NCBI GenBank assembly: GCA_030840335.1
Contig: JAUZFR010000077.1
Span: 1-64,000 of the forward strand
Length of the DNA: 64,000 nucleotides
Direction: 5' to 3'
Origin: Actinomycetota bacterium
GTDB taxonomy: Bacteria; Actinomycetota; Actinomycetes; Actinomycetales; Microbacteriaceae
Position numbers and translations under genes: made by a program. This document shows, in pieces, positions 1-9,033 of the stretch. The notes beneath the pieces are model-generated. The model ran no database searches and was not told where the DNA came from. It worked only from the letters and a program-made list of their open reading frames with translations. Position 1 is the first letter of the stretch; each line of letters begins with the position of its first letter.

Positions 1-2
1 CC

Positions 3-1124
3 GACCTGTCGATCTGGGCGACTCTCCCGGGGCTGACGCTTCCGCCCGACCTCAGTTCAATTCCCGGAATGTCGCCCAAGCCGGCGCTTCCGATGCCGGA
101 ATTCGACCAGCCCGCTCGTGAGATGCCACCCGGCCCGACCGATCCCGTGTTTACCGAGCCGGTCTTCACCGAACCGGTGGTGATCGAACCGGTCGTGATC
201 GAAGCCACATTCACAGATCCCTTGGCTGAACCGACTGATTCAGAGGCAGCTGACAGCGTCCCACCCACTTCGACAGACTCGGGCGGTGCTGAGACGCGCC
301 GCACGCGCAGGCAGATGCGAGACAGTCGCGCTCCGGCGGACGACCTTCGCGACACAGATGAAGTGCCGACACATCCAGGCCGCGCTCCGAGCGCGCCGTA
401 CGCTCCCCCGCCGGCGGGTGTTCAATACATCGCTCCGCTTCCCCCGGGAGTCGCCAGCGTCGAACCCGCTCCAAACGCGTACCCCGCGTCATCTTTCGGA
501 AACAGGATCACGCCATCGTGGACGGATTCGAAGGCGGTCGATTCCCCAGATGTTCCGCCGGTCGGGGCCGCGCCGACGGCACCATCACCGTTCCCCGCGA
601 CGCCGCTTTCGCCATCGGCCGCGCCTCTGCCGCCCACTCAGCCGCAGGTCGATCCGGCGGCGCGTGTCGCACGGCCGATGGGTGTGCCGGAGCCAACGGG
701 ATCGAGCACGCTGGGGGTATGGCTCATCGCCATTCTTCCGCTGCTTCAATTCGCAGCGATCTACTATGCCTTCGGACTTCTTGCCCAGCCTCTCCTCCCC
801 GGCGTGCAGTGGGGTGTGCTGCTCGCGCCCGCGGTGTTCTCATTGATCTTTGCCGCGCTCGACGGGCGAAAATTGCGAGAACAGGGGCACGACAGGGTGC
901 CGAGCACGCTGTGGGCGATTATCCCGCCGCTCTATCTGTTTGTTCGGTGCTTCCGGATCGGGCCTCGATCGATCAGTGCTCTCCTTCTGTGGCTGATCTT
1001 CCAGGCGGCCGCAGTGGCAGGGGCCTACCTATTACTGCCAGACGTGTTGGCGGAGGCCATGGGAACCGTCGCACTAACCGCGGCGGTCGTCTCGACCGCT
1101 GCGACGATGACGGAGCAAAAGTAG
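3..1124 (+). CDS. Proline-rich membrane protein, 5'-truncated by the window edge (C-terminal multi-TM region)
   Basis: The frame of ORF 69..1124 stays open upstream to base 3 (..DLSIWATLPGLTLPPDLSSIPGM..). Pro/Thr-rich linker followed by hydrophobic segments (LGVWLIAILPLLQFAAIYYAFGLL..). Confidence 0.6.
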   Translation, partial: DLSIWATLPGLTLPPDLSSIPGMSPKPALPMPEFDQPAREMPPGPTDPVFTEPVFTEPVVIEPVVIEATFTDPLAEPTDSEAADSVPPTSTDSGGAETRRTRRQMRDSRAPADDLRDTDEVPTHPGRAPSAPYAPPPAGVQYIAPLPPGVASVEPAPNAYPASSFGNRITPSWTDSKAVDSPDVPPVGAAPTAPSPFPATPLSPSAAPLPPTQPQVDPAARVARPMGVPEPTGSSTLGVWLIAILPLLQFAAIYYAFGLLAQPLLPGVQWGVLLAPAVFSLIFAALDGRKLREQGHDRVPSTLWAIIPPLYLFVRCFRIGPRSISALLLWLIFQAAAVAGAYLLLPDVLAEAMGTVALTAAVVSTAATMTEQK

Positions 1125-1130
1125 TAGGGG

Positions 1131-1505
1131 TCACCGACTAGCGAATGTCGCCTGTAACACGATGCCGTTGCCATCCGGATCAGTGAACTCTACGTACCGC
1201 CCCCACGGGGCATCCTCGGGGTCGCTGAGTGACACGCCCAAACTCGATAGGCGGGCGATCGACTCGTCGAGATCATCGGTTTCGAGGACGAGTCCCTTGA
1301 GCGATCCCGCCGGCATGGTGTCGAACCAGGTCACCAGGGTGATCGCGGTCTGAGCGTGTGGGGGCGCGACCGACACCCAGCGCATGTCGGAGCCCATTTG
1401 GGTATCCGAGAGCAGGTCAAACCCGAGCGTGTCGACGTAGAAGTCGCGTGCCCTGTCCTGATCGCTGACCGGAATGGAAAAGACCTGTACCTGAGTTATT
1501 GCCAT
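1131..1505 (-). CDS. VOC (glyoxalase/bleomycin resistance) family protein
   Basis: MAITQVQVFSIPVSDQDRARDFYVDTLGFDLL...YVEFTDPDGNGIVLQ, typical VOC fold sequence. Confidence 0.9.
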   Translation of the reverse strand: MAITQVQVFSIPVSDQDRARDFYVDTLGFDLLSDTQMGSDMRWVSVAPPHAQTAITLVTWFDTMPAGSLKGLVLETDDLDESIARLSSLGVSLSDPEDAPWGRYVEFTDPDGNGIVLQATFASR

Positions 1506-1537
1506 GACTCATGGTGGCCCCGCGAGTAGCCGGTGCG

Positions 1538-1603
1538 CTAATCGGTGTTGTACCAGGATGGATCGTCGTACTCTTGCTCATCCTCGGCTTCCAGAGGGTC
1601 CAT
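1538..1603 (-). CDS. Candidate 21-aa acidic microprotein (MDPLEAEDEQEYDDPSWYNTD)
   Basis: Not in the ORF track. ATG at 1603 preceded by a purine-rich RBS-like AAGGAGAAGGTC; TAG at 1538-1540. Confidence 0.35.
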   Translation of the reverse strand: MDPLEAEDEQEYDDPSWYNTD

Positions 1604-1787
1604 GACCTTCTCCTTCCCTTCGGCTGTGTACGGGTGCTGACACTTCCTGTGGTGTCTTACTCTGGTTGCGAACACTTGGATCAGCCATGCCCCGTCTTAT
1701 GAACTCTCGGTGAATTCCCTGCCTCTGGTGAGGGCAGAACGGCCAGCGGGCTTTCCACTGTCGGACCCCCCACGGCAGACTGGGCGT

Positions 1788-2492
1788 ATGGCTCAACGGA
1801 GATATCCCGCATCGCAGGTGCAGTCCAGAACCTTTGGCGAGTCAATGCTGGAGACGCTCCGGCGAGTGCCATTCGGCTCCCTTCCGAAAACTGAACTCGA
1901 CCTCGCACTGTTCCGTGCTCTCATCGATTCGGGGCTGCTCGAAGTGAACCTGCCGGTGTTCGAAATCGCGCGACGACTCGAAATCACCCCGTCACGGGTG
2001 CGCGGCCTTCTGTATCGCTATCGACTCGAGAACCAGGATGGCGACGCCGCGGTGATCGACGAAATCACCGCGGCACTCACGAAGACCCGATTCGAGATCA
2101 CTGCTGATCGCATTGTGTTCGGCATTGAAGACCCCTATCTGCGCGACTCACTTGCTGCACTCCTCAAAGAGCAGGGCATTTTCGCCGACAGCAGCTTCAA
2201 TCCCGAAACGGTCACTCTGACGCTCGAGGCGTTCGTCGATTTCGCAGACAAGCGGCTCACCGATGACGACCGCAGGCTTATTCTTCGCGCGTTGCAGAAT
2301 GACACGCACGTCGAGCTCAACAAGTTCAAGCGAGTGCTGAAGGGCACCTTGACGCAACTGGGAAAGCGGGTGATCGGGGCGGCAGCGGAAGACGCGGCCG
2401 CCGGGCTCATCGATGCTGCGTGGGACTTCACTACCGGACTGCTGCGGGGCGATGCGTCGCGCGTCGAGAAGGCGGCGACCCGACTCGGCTAA
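1788..2492 (+). CDS. Hypothetical protein with HTH-like N-terminal region
   Basis: ORF 1710..2492; the more likely start is ATG 1788 (MAQRRYPASQVQ..). Contains FEIARRLEITPSRVRGLLYRYRL, resembling an HTH. Confidence 0.7.
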   Translation: MAQRRYPASQVQSRTFGESMLETLRRVPFGSLPKTELDLALFRALIDSGLLEVNLPVFEIARRLEITPSRVRGLLYRYRLENQDGDAAVIDEITAALTKTRFEITADRIVFGIEDPYLRDSLAALLKEQGIFADSSFNPETVTLTLEAFVDFADKRLTDDDRRLILRALQNDTHVELNKFKRVLKGTLTQLGKRVIGAAAEDAAAGLIDAAWDFTTGLLRGDASRVEKAATRLG

Positions 2493-2800
2493 CGGTCGTC
2501 CTGAACCAGGTACCACCGCCCGCCGACCCGCTCAGTGACCTTCGCGGCGACAATCTCCGCGAGAGGCCGCAGGGTATTCGCGACATGCCTGCCGATCTGA
2601 AGGGCGACCTCGCCATCATCCGCGGTAAATCGCACGGTGATGCGAGCCGTGCCCGAAACCACGCCCACATCGAATGCCTCGACAGTGGTGAACTCGCGAA
2701 CCGCCGCTGCCGCGCGCGGGAGGATGGACGACGGATCCACATTCGGGTCCACTGCCCCGATGGTCAGAGTGACGCGAAACGACGGCACTTCGAACTCCAT
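2489..2800 (-). CDS. Hypothetical protein
   Basis: ORF 2489..2887; likely start MEFEVPSFRVTL at 2800. Convergent with the preceding gene (stops overlap). Confidence 0.55.
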   Translation of the reverse strand: MEFEVPSFRVTLTIGAVDPNVDPSSILPRAAAAVREFTTVEAFDVGVVSGTARITVRFTADDGEVALQIGRHVANTLRPLAEIVAAKVTERVGGRWYLVQDDR

Positions 2801-2988
2801 TTCGCGGCATTCCGGGAGAATTGTTCTCGTTTCGAATGTAGTCGACCGGCTCGGGCAGCGTCTTTTGTGTCGCCGATCGGCTGACACGTCTTCGAATTAC
2901 ACGGCGGTAGTTCGCCCCCCACTTGCGGGACTGGGAAACCGAGCCATGCTTCCGTAGCGTCGAAGCTGAAGCTGTTCGGGGGAAATTC

Positions 2989-4269
2989 ATGCTTACATCG
3001 CGCAAAATCGGCGCTGGTGCGCGGGTCATCGTCGCGGGTATTGCCGCGCTTGCCATCATTGCGGGAGGGCTCATTGCGGCTCCCGCCGCGTTCGCCGGCG
3101 TTGACAACTACCCAAGCAAGTGGAAGTCGGTCCCACGGGACTCGATGTTCGATGACTGGGGCGAGTACAACCGTGAGTGCACCTCGTGGGTAGCCTGGCG
3201 GCTTCACAGCAACAATCACTTCGAGATGCCCTTCCATGCGAATGCCGACAAATGGGGCCCGCGCGCCAAAGCGCTCGGATACACCGTGAACACGACTCCG
3301 GCTGTCGGCGCTGTCGCCTGGTGGTCGTCCATGCACGTCGCCTGGGTCGAGGCCGTCAATCCGGACAAGACGATCACCATCGAGGAATACAACATCGGTG
3401 GCAAGGGCAAGTACGACGAAACGACCATTCCCGCGAGTCGGCCAACCGGCTACATCCACTTTCAGGACATCGCGACGAGCTTCGTTAACGGCGCCTACGT
3501 TTCATACAGCGGCAACGTCTATCGAATGGCTGGTGGCGCGCCGATCTATGTGTCGACCTGGGCCAAGTGGGGCAAGAAGCCCGTTGGACTGGCCACCGCG
3601 AAACAGTGGGCCGCACTCCGCGTGACGCCCGCCGATGGAACCTATCTGCGCACCCGGACGAGCAACAAGAACTATCAAGTTGTCGGCGGCGCTCCCGTGT
3701 ATATCAGCTCATGGGACGTCGTGGGCGGCAGGAAGCCGGTTGTAGTCATCTCGGATGAGGCAGTTGCGAACGGGGGCAAGGTCGGCTCCGTCTGGCGGCA
3801 CCTGAACTTCTTCCCGGCCGGCACACCATACGTGGTCGCGAGCCCGAGCAACAAGATCTACAAGCTCGCCGACGGCGCAGCCATGCCTGTCGCGGACTGG
3901 GCTTCTGTGGGGGGCAAGCAGCCGTCCGTCACCATCGGCGACGACAACATCGCGAAGGCCGGCGCCGAGCTCACCAGCCCATACGGTCACCTCCACGGCG
4001 TTCTGGTCCCCACCGTTCCGACGATCACGGGTATCGCGAAGCAGGGTCACACGCTCAAGGCCGTTCCCGGGATCTGGGCACCGACTGACGTGACATTGTC
4101 ATATAGGTGGATGCGGAACGGGGTGTCGATCAAGAATGCGACCGCCGCCACCTACCTGCTCAACGCTCACAACCACGGTGCCGTCATCACCGTGCGCATC
4201 ACTGCAACCAAAACCAACTATCTCCCAGCGGTCGTCATCAGCGCGGGTACGGCCAAAGTCATCCGGTAG
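2989..4269 (+). CDS. Secreted CHAP-domain protein (amidase/endopeptidase-like) with C-terminal repeats and Ig-like segment
   Basis: Signal-peptide-like N-terminus from ATG 2989; CHAP signatures NRECTSWVAWRLH and GAVAWWSSMHVAWVEAV; then degenerate repeats YRMAGGAPIYVSTW / YQVVGGAPVYISSW / YKLADGAAMPVADW. Confidence 0.85.
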   Translation: MLTSRKIGAGARVIVAGIAALAIIAGGLIAAPAAFAGVDNYPSKWKSVPRDSMFDDWGEYNRECTSWVAWRLHSNNHFEMPFHANADKWGPRAKALGYTVNTTPAVGAVAWWSSMHVAWVEAVNPDKTITIEEYNIGGKGKYDETTIPASRPTGYIHFQDIATSFVNGAYVSYSGNVYRMAGGAPIYVSTWAKWGKKPVGLATAKQWAALRVTPADGTYLRTRTSNKNYQVVGGAPVYISSWDVVGGRKPVVVISDEAVANGGKVGSVWRHLNFFPAGTPYVVASPSNKIYKLADGAAMPVADWASVGGKQPSVTIGDDNIAKAGAELTSPYGHLHGVLVPTVPTITGIAKQGHTLKAVPGIWAPTDVTLSYRWMRNGVSIKNATAATYLLNAHNHGAVITVRITATKTNYLPAVVISAGTAKVIR

Positions 4270-4291
4270 GGCCGGTCGCACCGGCTGACAG

Positions 4292-4684
4292 CTACTGCTT
4301 GCTGGTGTGCTCCACGCTCATCACCAGAATGACCCGGTCGGCGCTGTCGCGAGGCGGCTCCTGGGTGGCGTTGCCGTACCGCTTGCCGAGCACCACATAG
4401 AACGCGCCAGTGGGGTCCGGAACTACCTCGACGAGCTTTCCCCGAACCTCAAGGTAGCGAAACGGATTGTCGGGGTCGATGAGCGAGACACTCATCGAGG
4501 GATTGTGCTGAAGATTGCGGTACTTCGCGCGCTTGGTCGTGTGCGTAAACCGCAGGTATTTCCCGTCGAACTGGAACCACATCGGGTTAACCTGCACCGT
4601 GTCATCCGGACGGATGGTGCCGAGGTGCGCGTAGATCGGCTGTTCGAGGAGGTTGGCATAGTCGGCGGGGATGATGTCGTTCAC
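4292..4684 (-). CDS. PPOX class (pyridoxamine 5'-phosphate oxidase/F420-binding fold) protein
   Basis: IPADYANLLEQPIYAHLGTIRPDDTVQVNPMWFQFDGKYLRFTHT..KYRNLQHNPSMSVSLID. Confidence 0.88.
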   Translation of the reverse strand: MNDIIPADYANLLEQPIYAHLGTIRPDDTVQVNPMWFQFDGKYLRFTHTTKRAKYRNLQHNPSMSVSLIDPDNPFRYLEVRGKLVEVVPDPTGAFYVVLGKRYGNATQEPPRDSADRVILVMSVEHTSKQ

Positions 4685-4752
4685 TCTTCAATTATCGTCT
4701 CAGCCCAGCCGCCCGGCAGCCCAGCCGTGTCGAAGCCGAGTACCGTCGTGGG

Positions 4753-5025
4753 ATGGGCATCGTTCGGCGACAGGTCATCGTTCGCGGCGAGGTGCAGGGC
4801 GTTGGTTTTCGCATGAACGCGCGCGCCGAGGCGCGCCGATTGGGCCTGAGCGGTGTCGCGCTGAATCGCAGGGACGGATCCGTCGAGGTGCAGGTCGAGG
4901 GCCCGGATGCCGCAGTTGCCGAGATGGTCGCCTGGCTGCGGCGGGGCCCCCGATATGCGCGCGTAACGTCAGTCACTGTCGAGGACAGCGAACCGCTCGG
5001 CGACACCGAATTCACGGTGCATTGA
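4753..5025 (+). CDS. acyP: Acylphosphatase
   Basis: VRGEVQGVGFRMNARAEARRLGLSGVALNRRDGSVEVQVEG signature. Confidence 0.95.
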   Translation: MGIVRRQVIVRGEVQGVGFRMNARAEARRLGLSGVALNRRDGSVEVQVEGPDAAVAEMVAWLRRGPRYARVTSVTVEDSEPLGDTEFTVH

Positions 5026-5027
5026 AG

Positions 5028-6584
5028 CTACCCGGCCGTGCGCAGAGCCTCGAGAAGTGCGGCGCCATCCGGTACGCCGAGGCCGGTGCAGGCGTCCCAT
5101 CCCTTTGCTGCGTCAAAGCTGCCGTTCGACCCTGACGTCACGTCTCGAAACCCGCTCGACACCTCATAGAGCTTCGGCTGCACAAGACCGAGCGGAGTGC
5201 CGAGCGACTGGACCATCCGTGCGACAAGCGCCGCCCAGAGCGGTGCGACGGCGCTGGTGCCGCCGAAGACCACTCGCGTACCGTCGACCAGTACCTGGTA
5301 GCCGGTTTCGGGGTCGGCGTTTGCGGCGACATCGGGCACTCCGCGACCTCCGGATGAAGACGAGGCCGAGGGCACGCCCGCGTTCGCCTGCCAGGTCGGA
5401 AGGGCGAAGACGTCGCTCACTCCCCCACCTGTGGCTCCCCCGCCCTGCCCGTTGTTCCAGACGGTCTCCGAGGCAACCGAACCGTTTGTGGCCTTCAGTG
5501 AGGTGCCACCACACGCGAGCGCGTGCGGGCTCGAGGCCGGAAAGTCTGCATGATCAGAACCATCGGAGCTGCCATCGGAGCTGCCGTTGTCCCCGGCAGC
5601 CGCGGTTACCGTGACCCCGAGCGCGGCGGCGTCGAGGAGGGCCTCGTCGAACGCGTTTCGCGCCTGCGCGGTCCACTGGTCTTCGCTCTGCCCCCAGCTG
5701 ATGCTCATCGCCGTCGGTGTCGGCGTGGCGTGAGCGGCATCCGAGATCGCGTCGACGAACCCGGCGTCGGTATTGGGCGCAAAATAGACGACGATAGCGG
5801 CCGCCGGACTGAGAGCTCCTACCACCTCGATGTCCAGGAGGACTTCGCCGTCGGCGCCGCTGGGATCTTTCCCTGGCTCATTGACGGCGCCATCGACGCC
5901 GACTGCGGTGACCGATGGCGAGCCCACACCGAGCCCGCCGAAGTAGGTGTCCAGGTCTTGCTGTGCGTATCCCCCGCCGAGTTCGATGATCGCGATGGTC
6001 TGGCCCGCGCCGTCGGTGTCGGCCGGAAAGTTGTAGATCTGCCCGAGTTGCACGGGTGTGTAGCTCACGGATGCCGCGTGCGCCTGCGCGATGCGAAATT
6101 GCGCGCGAGCCTGCGGACGGTCGTCGAGCCCGAGCACTGCTGTCACGACGCCGGCGAGGGCAGCGGGGATGCTCAGGCCGCCCGTGCGATGGCGGTGCTC
6201 GGCACGGGAACCGCTCGTGCCGCTTGTCACCGCCTCGAGGGAGGTCCCGAAGACTCGGCTCAACGCTGCCGCCGAGCCGGATACGCGGACACGACGGGAA
6301 ACCGGATCGGTCGAGATCACGGACAGCCCGAGGGCGGTCAGGGTGGACACGACGAGCGAGACATCCGCGGGGTCCGCGCCGTACTGAACCTCGAGTTCTT
6401 CGCGCGTGAGCACCTTCGCTAACACGTCAGCCGAATCGATCGGCGCACGACGGCGCAGGACCACCGTCGCTTCGATCGTGCCGTCTTTGTCGAGCTTGTG
6501 GCCGGCGGGCTGGATGCCTTCTGCCGGCGGTCGTTCGCTGCCTGGCAGTGGGACGAGGTCGAGGGGTTCGTTTTCTGACGTCAT
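5028..6584 (-). CDS. S53 family peptidase (sedolisin/kumamolisin-like) with pro-domain
   Basis: Pro-kumamolisin-like N-terminus; catalytic-site motif VFGGTSAVAPLWAALVARM; GDNGSSDGSSDG segment. Confidence 0.92.
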   Translation of the reverse strand: MTSENEPLDLVPLPGSERPPAEGIQPAGHKLDKDGTIEATVVLRRRAPIDSADVLAKVLTREELEVQYGADPADVSLVVSTLTALGLSVISTDPVSRRVRVSGSAAALSRVFGTSLEAVTSGTSGSRAEHRHRTGGLSIPAALAGVVTAVLGLDDRPQARAQFRIAQAHAASVSYTPVQLGQIYNFPADTDGAGQTIAIIELGGGYAQQDLDTYFGGLGVGSPSVTAVGVDGAVNEPGKDPSGADGEVLLDIEVVGALSPAAAIVVYFAPNTDAGFVDAISDAAHATPTPTAMSISWGQSEDQWTAQARNAFDEALLDAAALGVTVTAAAGDNGSSDGSSDGSDHADFPASSPHALACGGTSLKATNGSVASETVWNNGQGGGATGGGVSDVFALPTWQANAGVPSASSSSGGRGVPDVAANADPETGYQVLVDGTRVVFGGTSAVAPLWAALVARMVQSLGTPLGLVQPKLYEVSSGFRDVTSGSNGSFDAAKGWDACTGLGVPDGAALLEALRTAG

Positions 6585-6683
6585 GCATCCGGTCTACCGT
6601 GAACGACCGACCTAGACAACTCGTTCTCGTCGAATGACACTGTGTGTCTTTATTGTGGTTCCTATTGTGAAGGAGTGGACAAT

Positions 6684-7270
6684 ATGGTGACGGTTCGCGA
6701 CGTCAGCAGCGTCGACTGGGCGGACGTCGAACGCGTCTTCGGCACACGCGGTGACCCCGCGGCTGCTGGTGCCAGTTCTACAAGGTCTCGAACAAGGAGA
6801 TGTTGGACATGGGCTCAGCCGGATGCAGCTCGCGACTGCGCCAACAGGTGCTCGCGACATCCCGCACGACGCCCAGCCCCGGTCTTGTTGCGTATCTTGA
6901 CGATGAACCGGTGGGCTGGATCGCCGTCGAACCGCGCACCAGTTATCCGACGGCTCTCCGAGGCAAGGTCGTGTCAGCTGGCAGCACAGAGGATCCCGAG
7001 GATGCCACCGTATGGGCGGTCGTGTGCTTCGTGGTGCGCGTCGGTTTTCGGCGCCGCGGAATTGGGGCGAACCTGCTTGAGAGCGCGGTGCTCCATGCCC
7101 GCGACAAAGGAGCCCGCCTGCTGGAGGGTTATCCGGTGGATGTCGGGGCGAGGACGAAAGTGAGTTCGGCAGAGCTCTATCACGGCACCCTGAGCATCTT
7201 CGTGCGGGCGGGATTCGAGGTCGTGTCGCAGCCCGCTCCGGGTCGCGCGGTGGTGAGTCTTCGACTGTAG
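6684..7270 (+). pseudogene. GNAT family N-acetyltransferase, frameshifted
   Basis: Frame from ATG 6684 encodes MVTVRDVSSVDWADVERVFGTRGDPAA; the expected continuation CWCQFYKVSNKEMLDM..RLRQQVLA..VGWIAVEPR is in the -1 frame (ORF 6800..7270). One base is missing near 6760-6763. Confidence 0.8.
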
Positions 7271-7308
7271 TGCCGCATCATGCAACATTCAGGAGAATGT
7301 CGTAGCGT

Positions 7309-7800
7309 GTGAATATGGATCTCACCACTATCTCCGTCAACACGATCGACGGAGACCAGACCACACTCGCCCCCTACGCGGACAAGGTGGTTCTCGTCGT
7401 CAACGTAGCTTCGCGCTGCGGCCTCGCCCCCCAGTACGAGAAGCTCGAGCAGCTTCAGAAGACTTACGGCAAAGACGGTTTCACCGTGCTCGGCTTCCCG
7501 AGCAACCAGTTCCTCCAGGAACTGGGGAAGAACGAGGCGATCAAGGAGTACTGCTCGACCACCTGGGGCGTCACGTTCCCGATGTTTGATCGCGTTCACG
7601 TCAACGGCAGGAAGCAACACCCCCTGTATACGGAGCTGACGAAGACCGCGGACGCCGAGGGTAAGGCAGGCAAGGTGACCTGGAACTTCGAGAAGTTCGT
7701 CATCACCCCGAACGGCGAAGTCCACCGTTTCCGCCCGCAGACTGAGCCGGACGCCCCCGAGATCGTCGCGCTGATCGAATCAGCACTGCCGAGAATCTAG
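7309..7800 (+). CDS. Glutathione peroxidase family protein (Cys type)
   Basis: NVASRCGLAPQYEKLEQL, GFPSNQFLQELG, WNFEKFVI motifs. Alternative start ATG 7315. Confidence 0.95.
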   Translation: MNMDLTTISVNTIDGDQTTLAPYADKVVLVVNVASRCGLAPQYEKLEQLQKTYGKDGFTVLGFPSNQFLQELGKNEAIKEYCSTTWGVTFPMFDRVHVNGRKQHPLYTELTKTADAEGKAGKVTWNFEKFVITPNGEVHRFRPQTEPDAPEIVALIESALPRI

Positions 7801-8639
7801 TCTTCAGACGCTTCAGGGCTGCCGAGAGCGCGAACGATTGCGGCCTCATTGGCCAGCAGCCATTCACCTCGGCGCCGGATGAGATCGCCGACACCCTCAT
7901 TCCACATGCGTGCCCAGCCACCGCCCTCGCTCGCGGCACGCTCCCGCATGCGATCCCAGCTTCGCGACGCGGCATCCGCACCGAAACGAGGCAATGACGC
8001 GCGTTCGTCGGCCGACCAGCCGTACGCATCCGCGAACACCCGAAGTCGCCGCAGCTGGTCGCCGAGTTCGACACCGGTTCGCACGTCCGTCGGATGCAGC
8101 AGCGGTACCCAGTGCATCGCCGCGTTATAGGAGTCGCGAAACTTCGAAGTCGGGCCGGCGAGGTCGAAATCGATCAGCGCGAATGCCCGGCCGTCCCGCA
8201 CAACCACATTTTGCGGCGTCACGTCGAGATGGCTGATGATCTCGGGCTGATCCTCCGCCCCGATCCGTCGCGGAAACGGTTCGTCGCGCGCAAGGTACCC
8301 CGCGGAGGCGTCGTGCAGTCGCCGTACCAGGTGACCGACGGATGCCAGAAGATCGTCCCCGAGGAACCGGTCGTCGATCACAGCCCCGGCCACATCGCCT
8401 TCGACAAATGTCAGCACGTCACGACCGAGCCTGTCGCGTCCGAGATACCGCGGGGATCCATCAAAGGAGGCCCGCTGCAGGTGATCCAGATAGGCCGCGA
8501 CCGCGTACGACTGGGATTGATGCGGGCGCCGCACGGTATCGCCGACTCGCACCACGCCCTCGGTGACATCACCGGCGGGAAGCTGGATTTCCCGCGCGGA
8601 AGAGTCATCGAAATGGCGGCGATCACGAAGCTCAGACAC
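7797..8639 (-). CDS. Phosphotransferase (APH family)
   Basis: ISHLDVTPQNVVVRDGRAFALIDFDLAGPTS, kinase catalytic loop. Confidence 0.85.
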   Translation of the reverse strand: MSELRDRRHFDDSSAREIQLPAGDVTEGVVRVGDTVRRPHQSQSYAVAAYLDHLQRASFDGSPRYLGRDRLGRDVLTFVEGDVAGAVIDDRFLGDDLLASVGHLVRRLHDASAGYLARDEPFPRRIGAEDQPEIISHLDVTPQNVVVRDGRAFALIDFDLAGPTSKFRDSYNAAMHWVPLLHPTDVRTGVELGDQLRRLRVFADAYGWSADERASLPRFGADAASRSWDRMRERAASEGGGWARMWNEGVGDLIRRRGEWLLANEAAIVRALGSPEASED

Positions 8640-8718
8640 AGCGGACGACCTTAGCAGGGCACACCTCGACGAGCCAGCGACCGCGTCTGCGCGGGAGTCG
8701 GCGACAACGTAGGCTCGA

Positions 8719-9006
8719 ATGGTGTCAAAAACGATCGTTCATGAGCCCGACGCCAACCGCTACGTTCTGCGCATCGACGACGAGCTCGTCGCCGTTGCCG
8801 ACTACGTCATCAATGGCACGTCGATCTCGTTCAATCACACGTACACCAACCCCTCGCTGCGGGGACACGGCTACGCCGGCGAGGTCGTGCAATTCGCGGT
8901 CGATGACGTCGAGACGACCACGGCCCTGCGCATCCTGCCGATGTGCTGGTATGTCGGCGAGTGGTTCGACAAGCATCCGGAGCGTGCGGGGCTTCTGACC
9001 CGCTAG
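8719..9006 (+). CDS. Small GNAT-like N-acetyltransferase (YjdJ-type)
   Basis: SFNHTYTNPSLRGHGYAGEVVQFAVDDV..LPMCWYVGEWFDKHPE. Confidence 0.85.
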   Translation: MVSKTIVHEPDANRYVLRIDDELVAVADYVINGTSISFNHTYTNPSLRGHGYAGEVVQFAVDDVETTTALRILPMCWYVGEWFDKHPERAGLLTR

Positions 9007-9033
9007 CCGTAGCTGGTCAGGTACGGCTGGTCG

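Noticed and set aside
5523-6422. 299-aa plus-strand ORF opposite the S53 peptidase
   Set aside because: Antisense to a convincing sedolisin with catalytic motifs.
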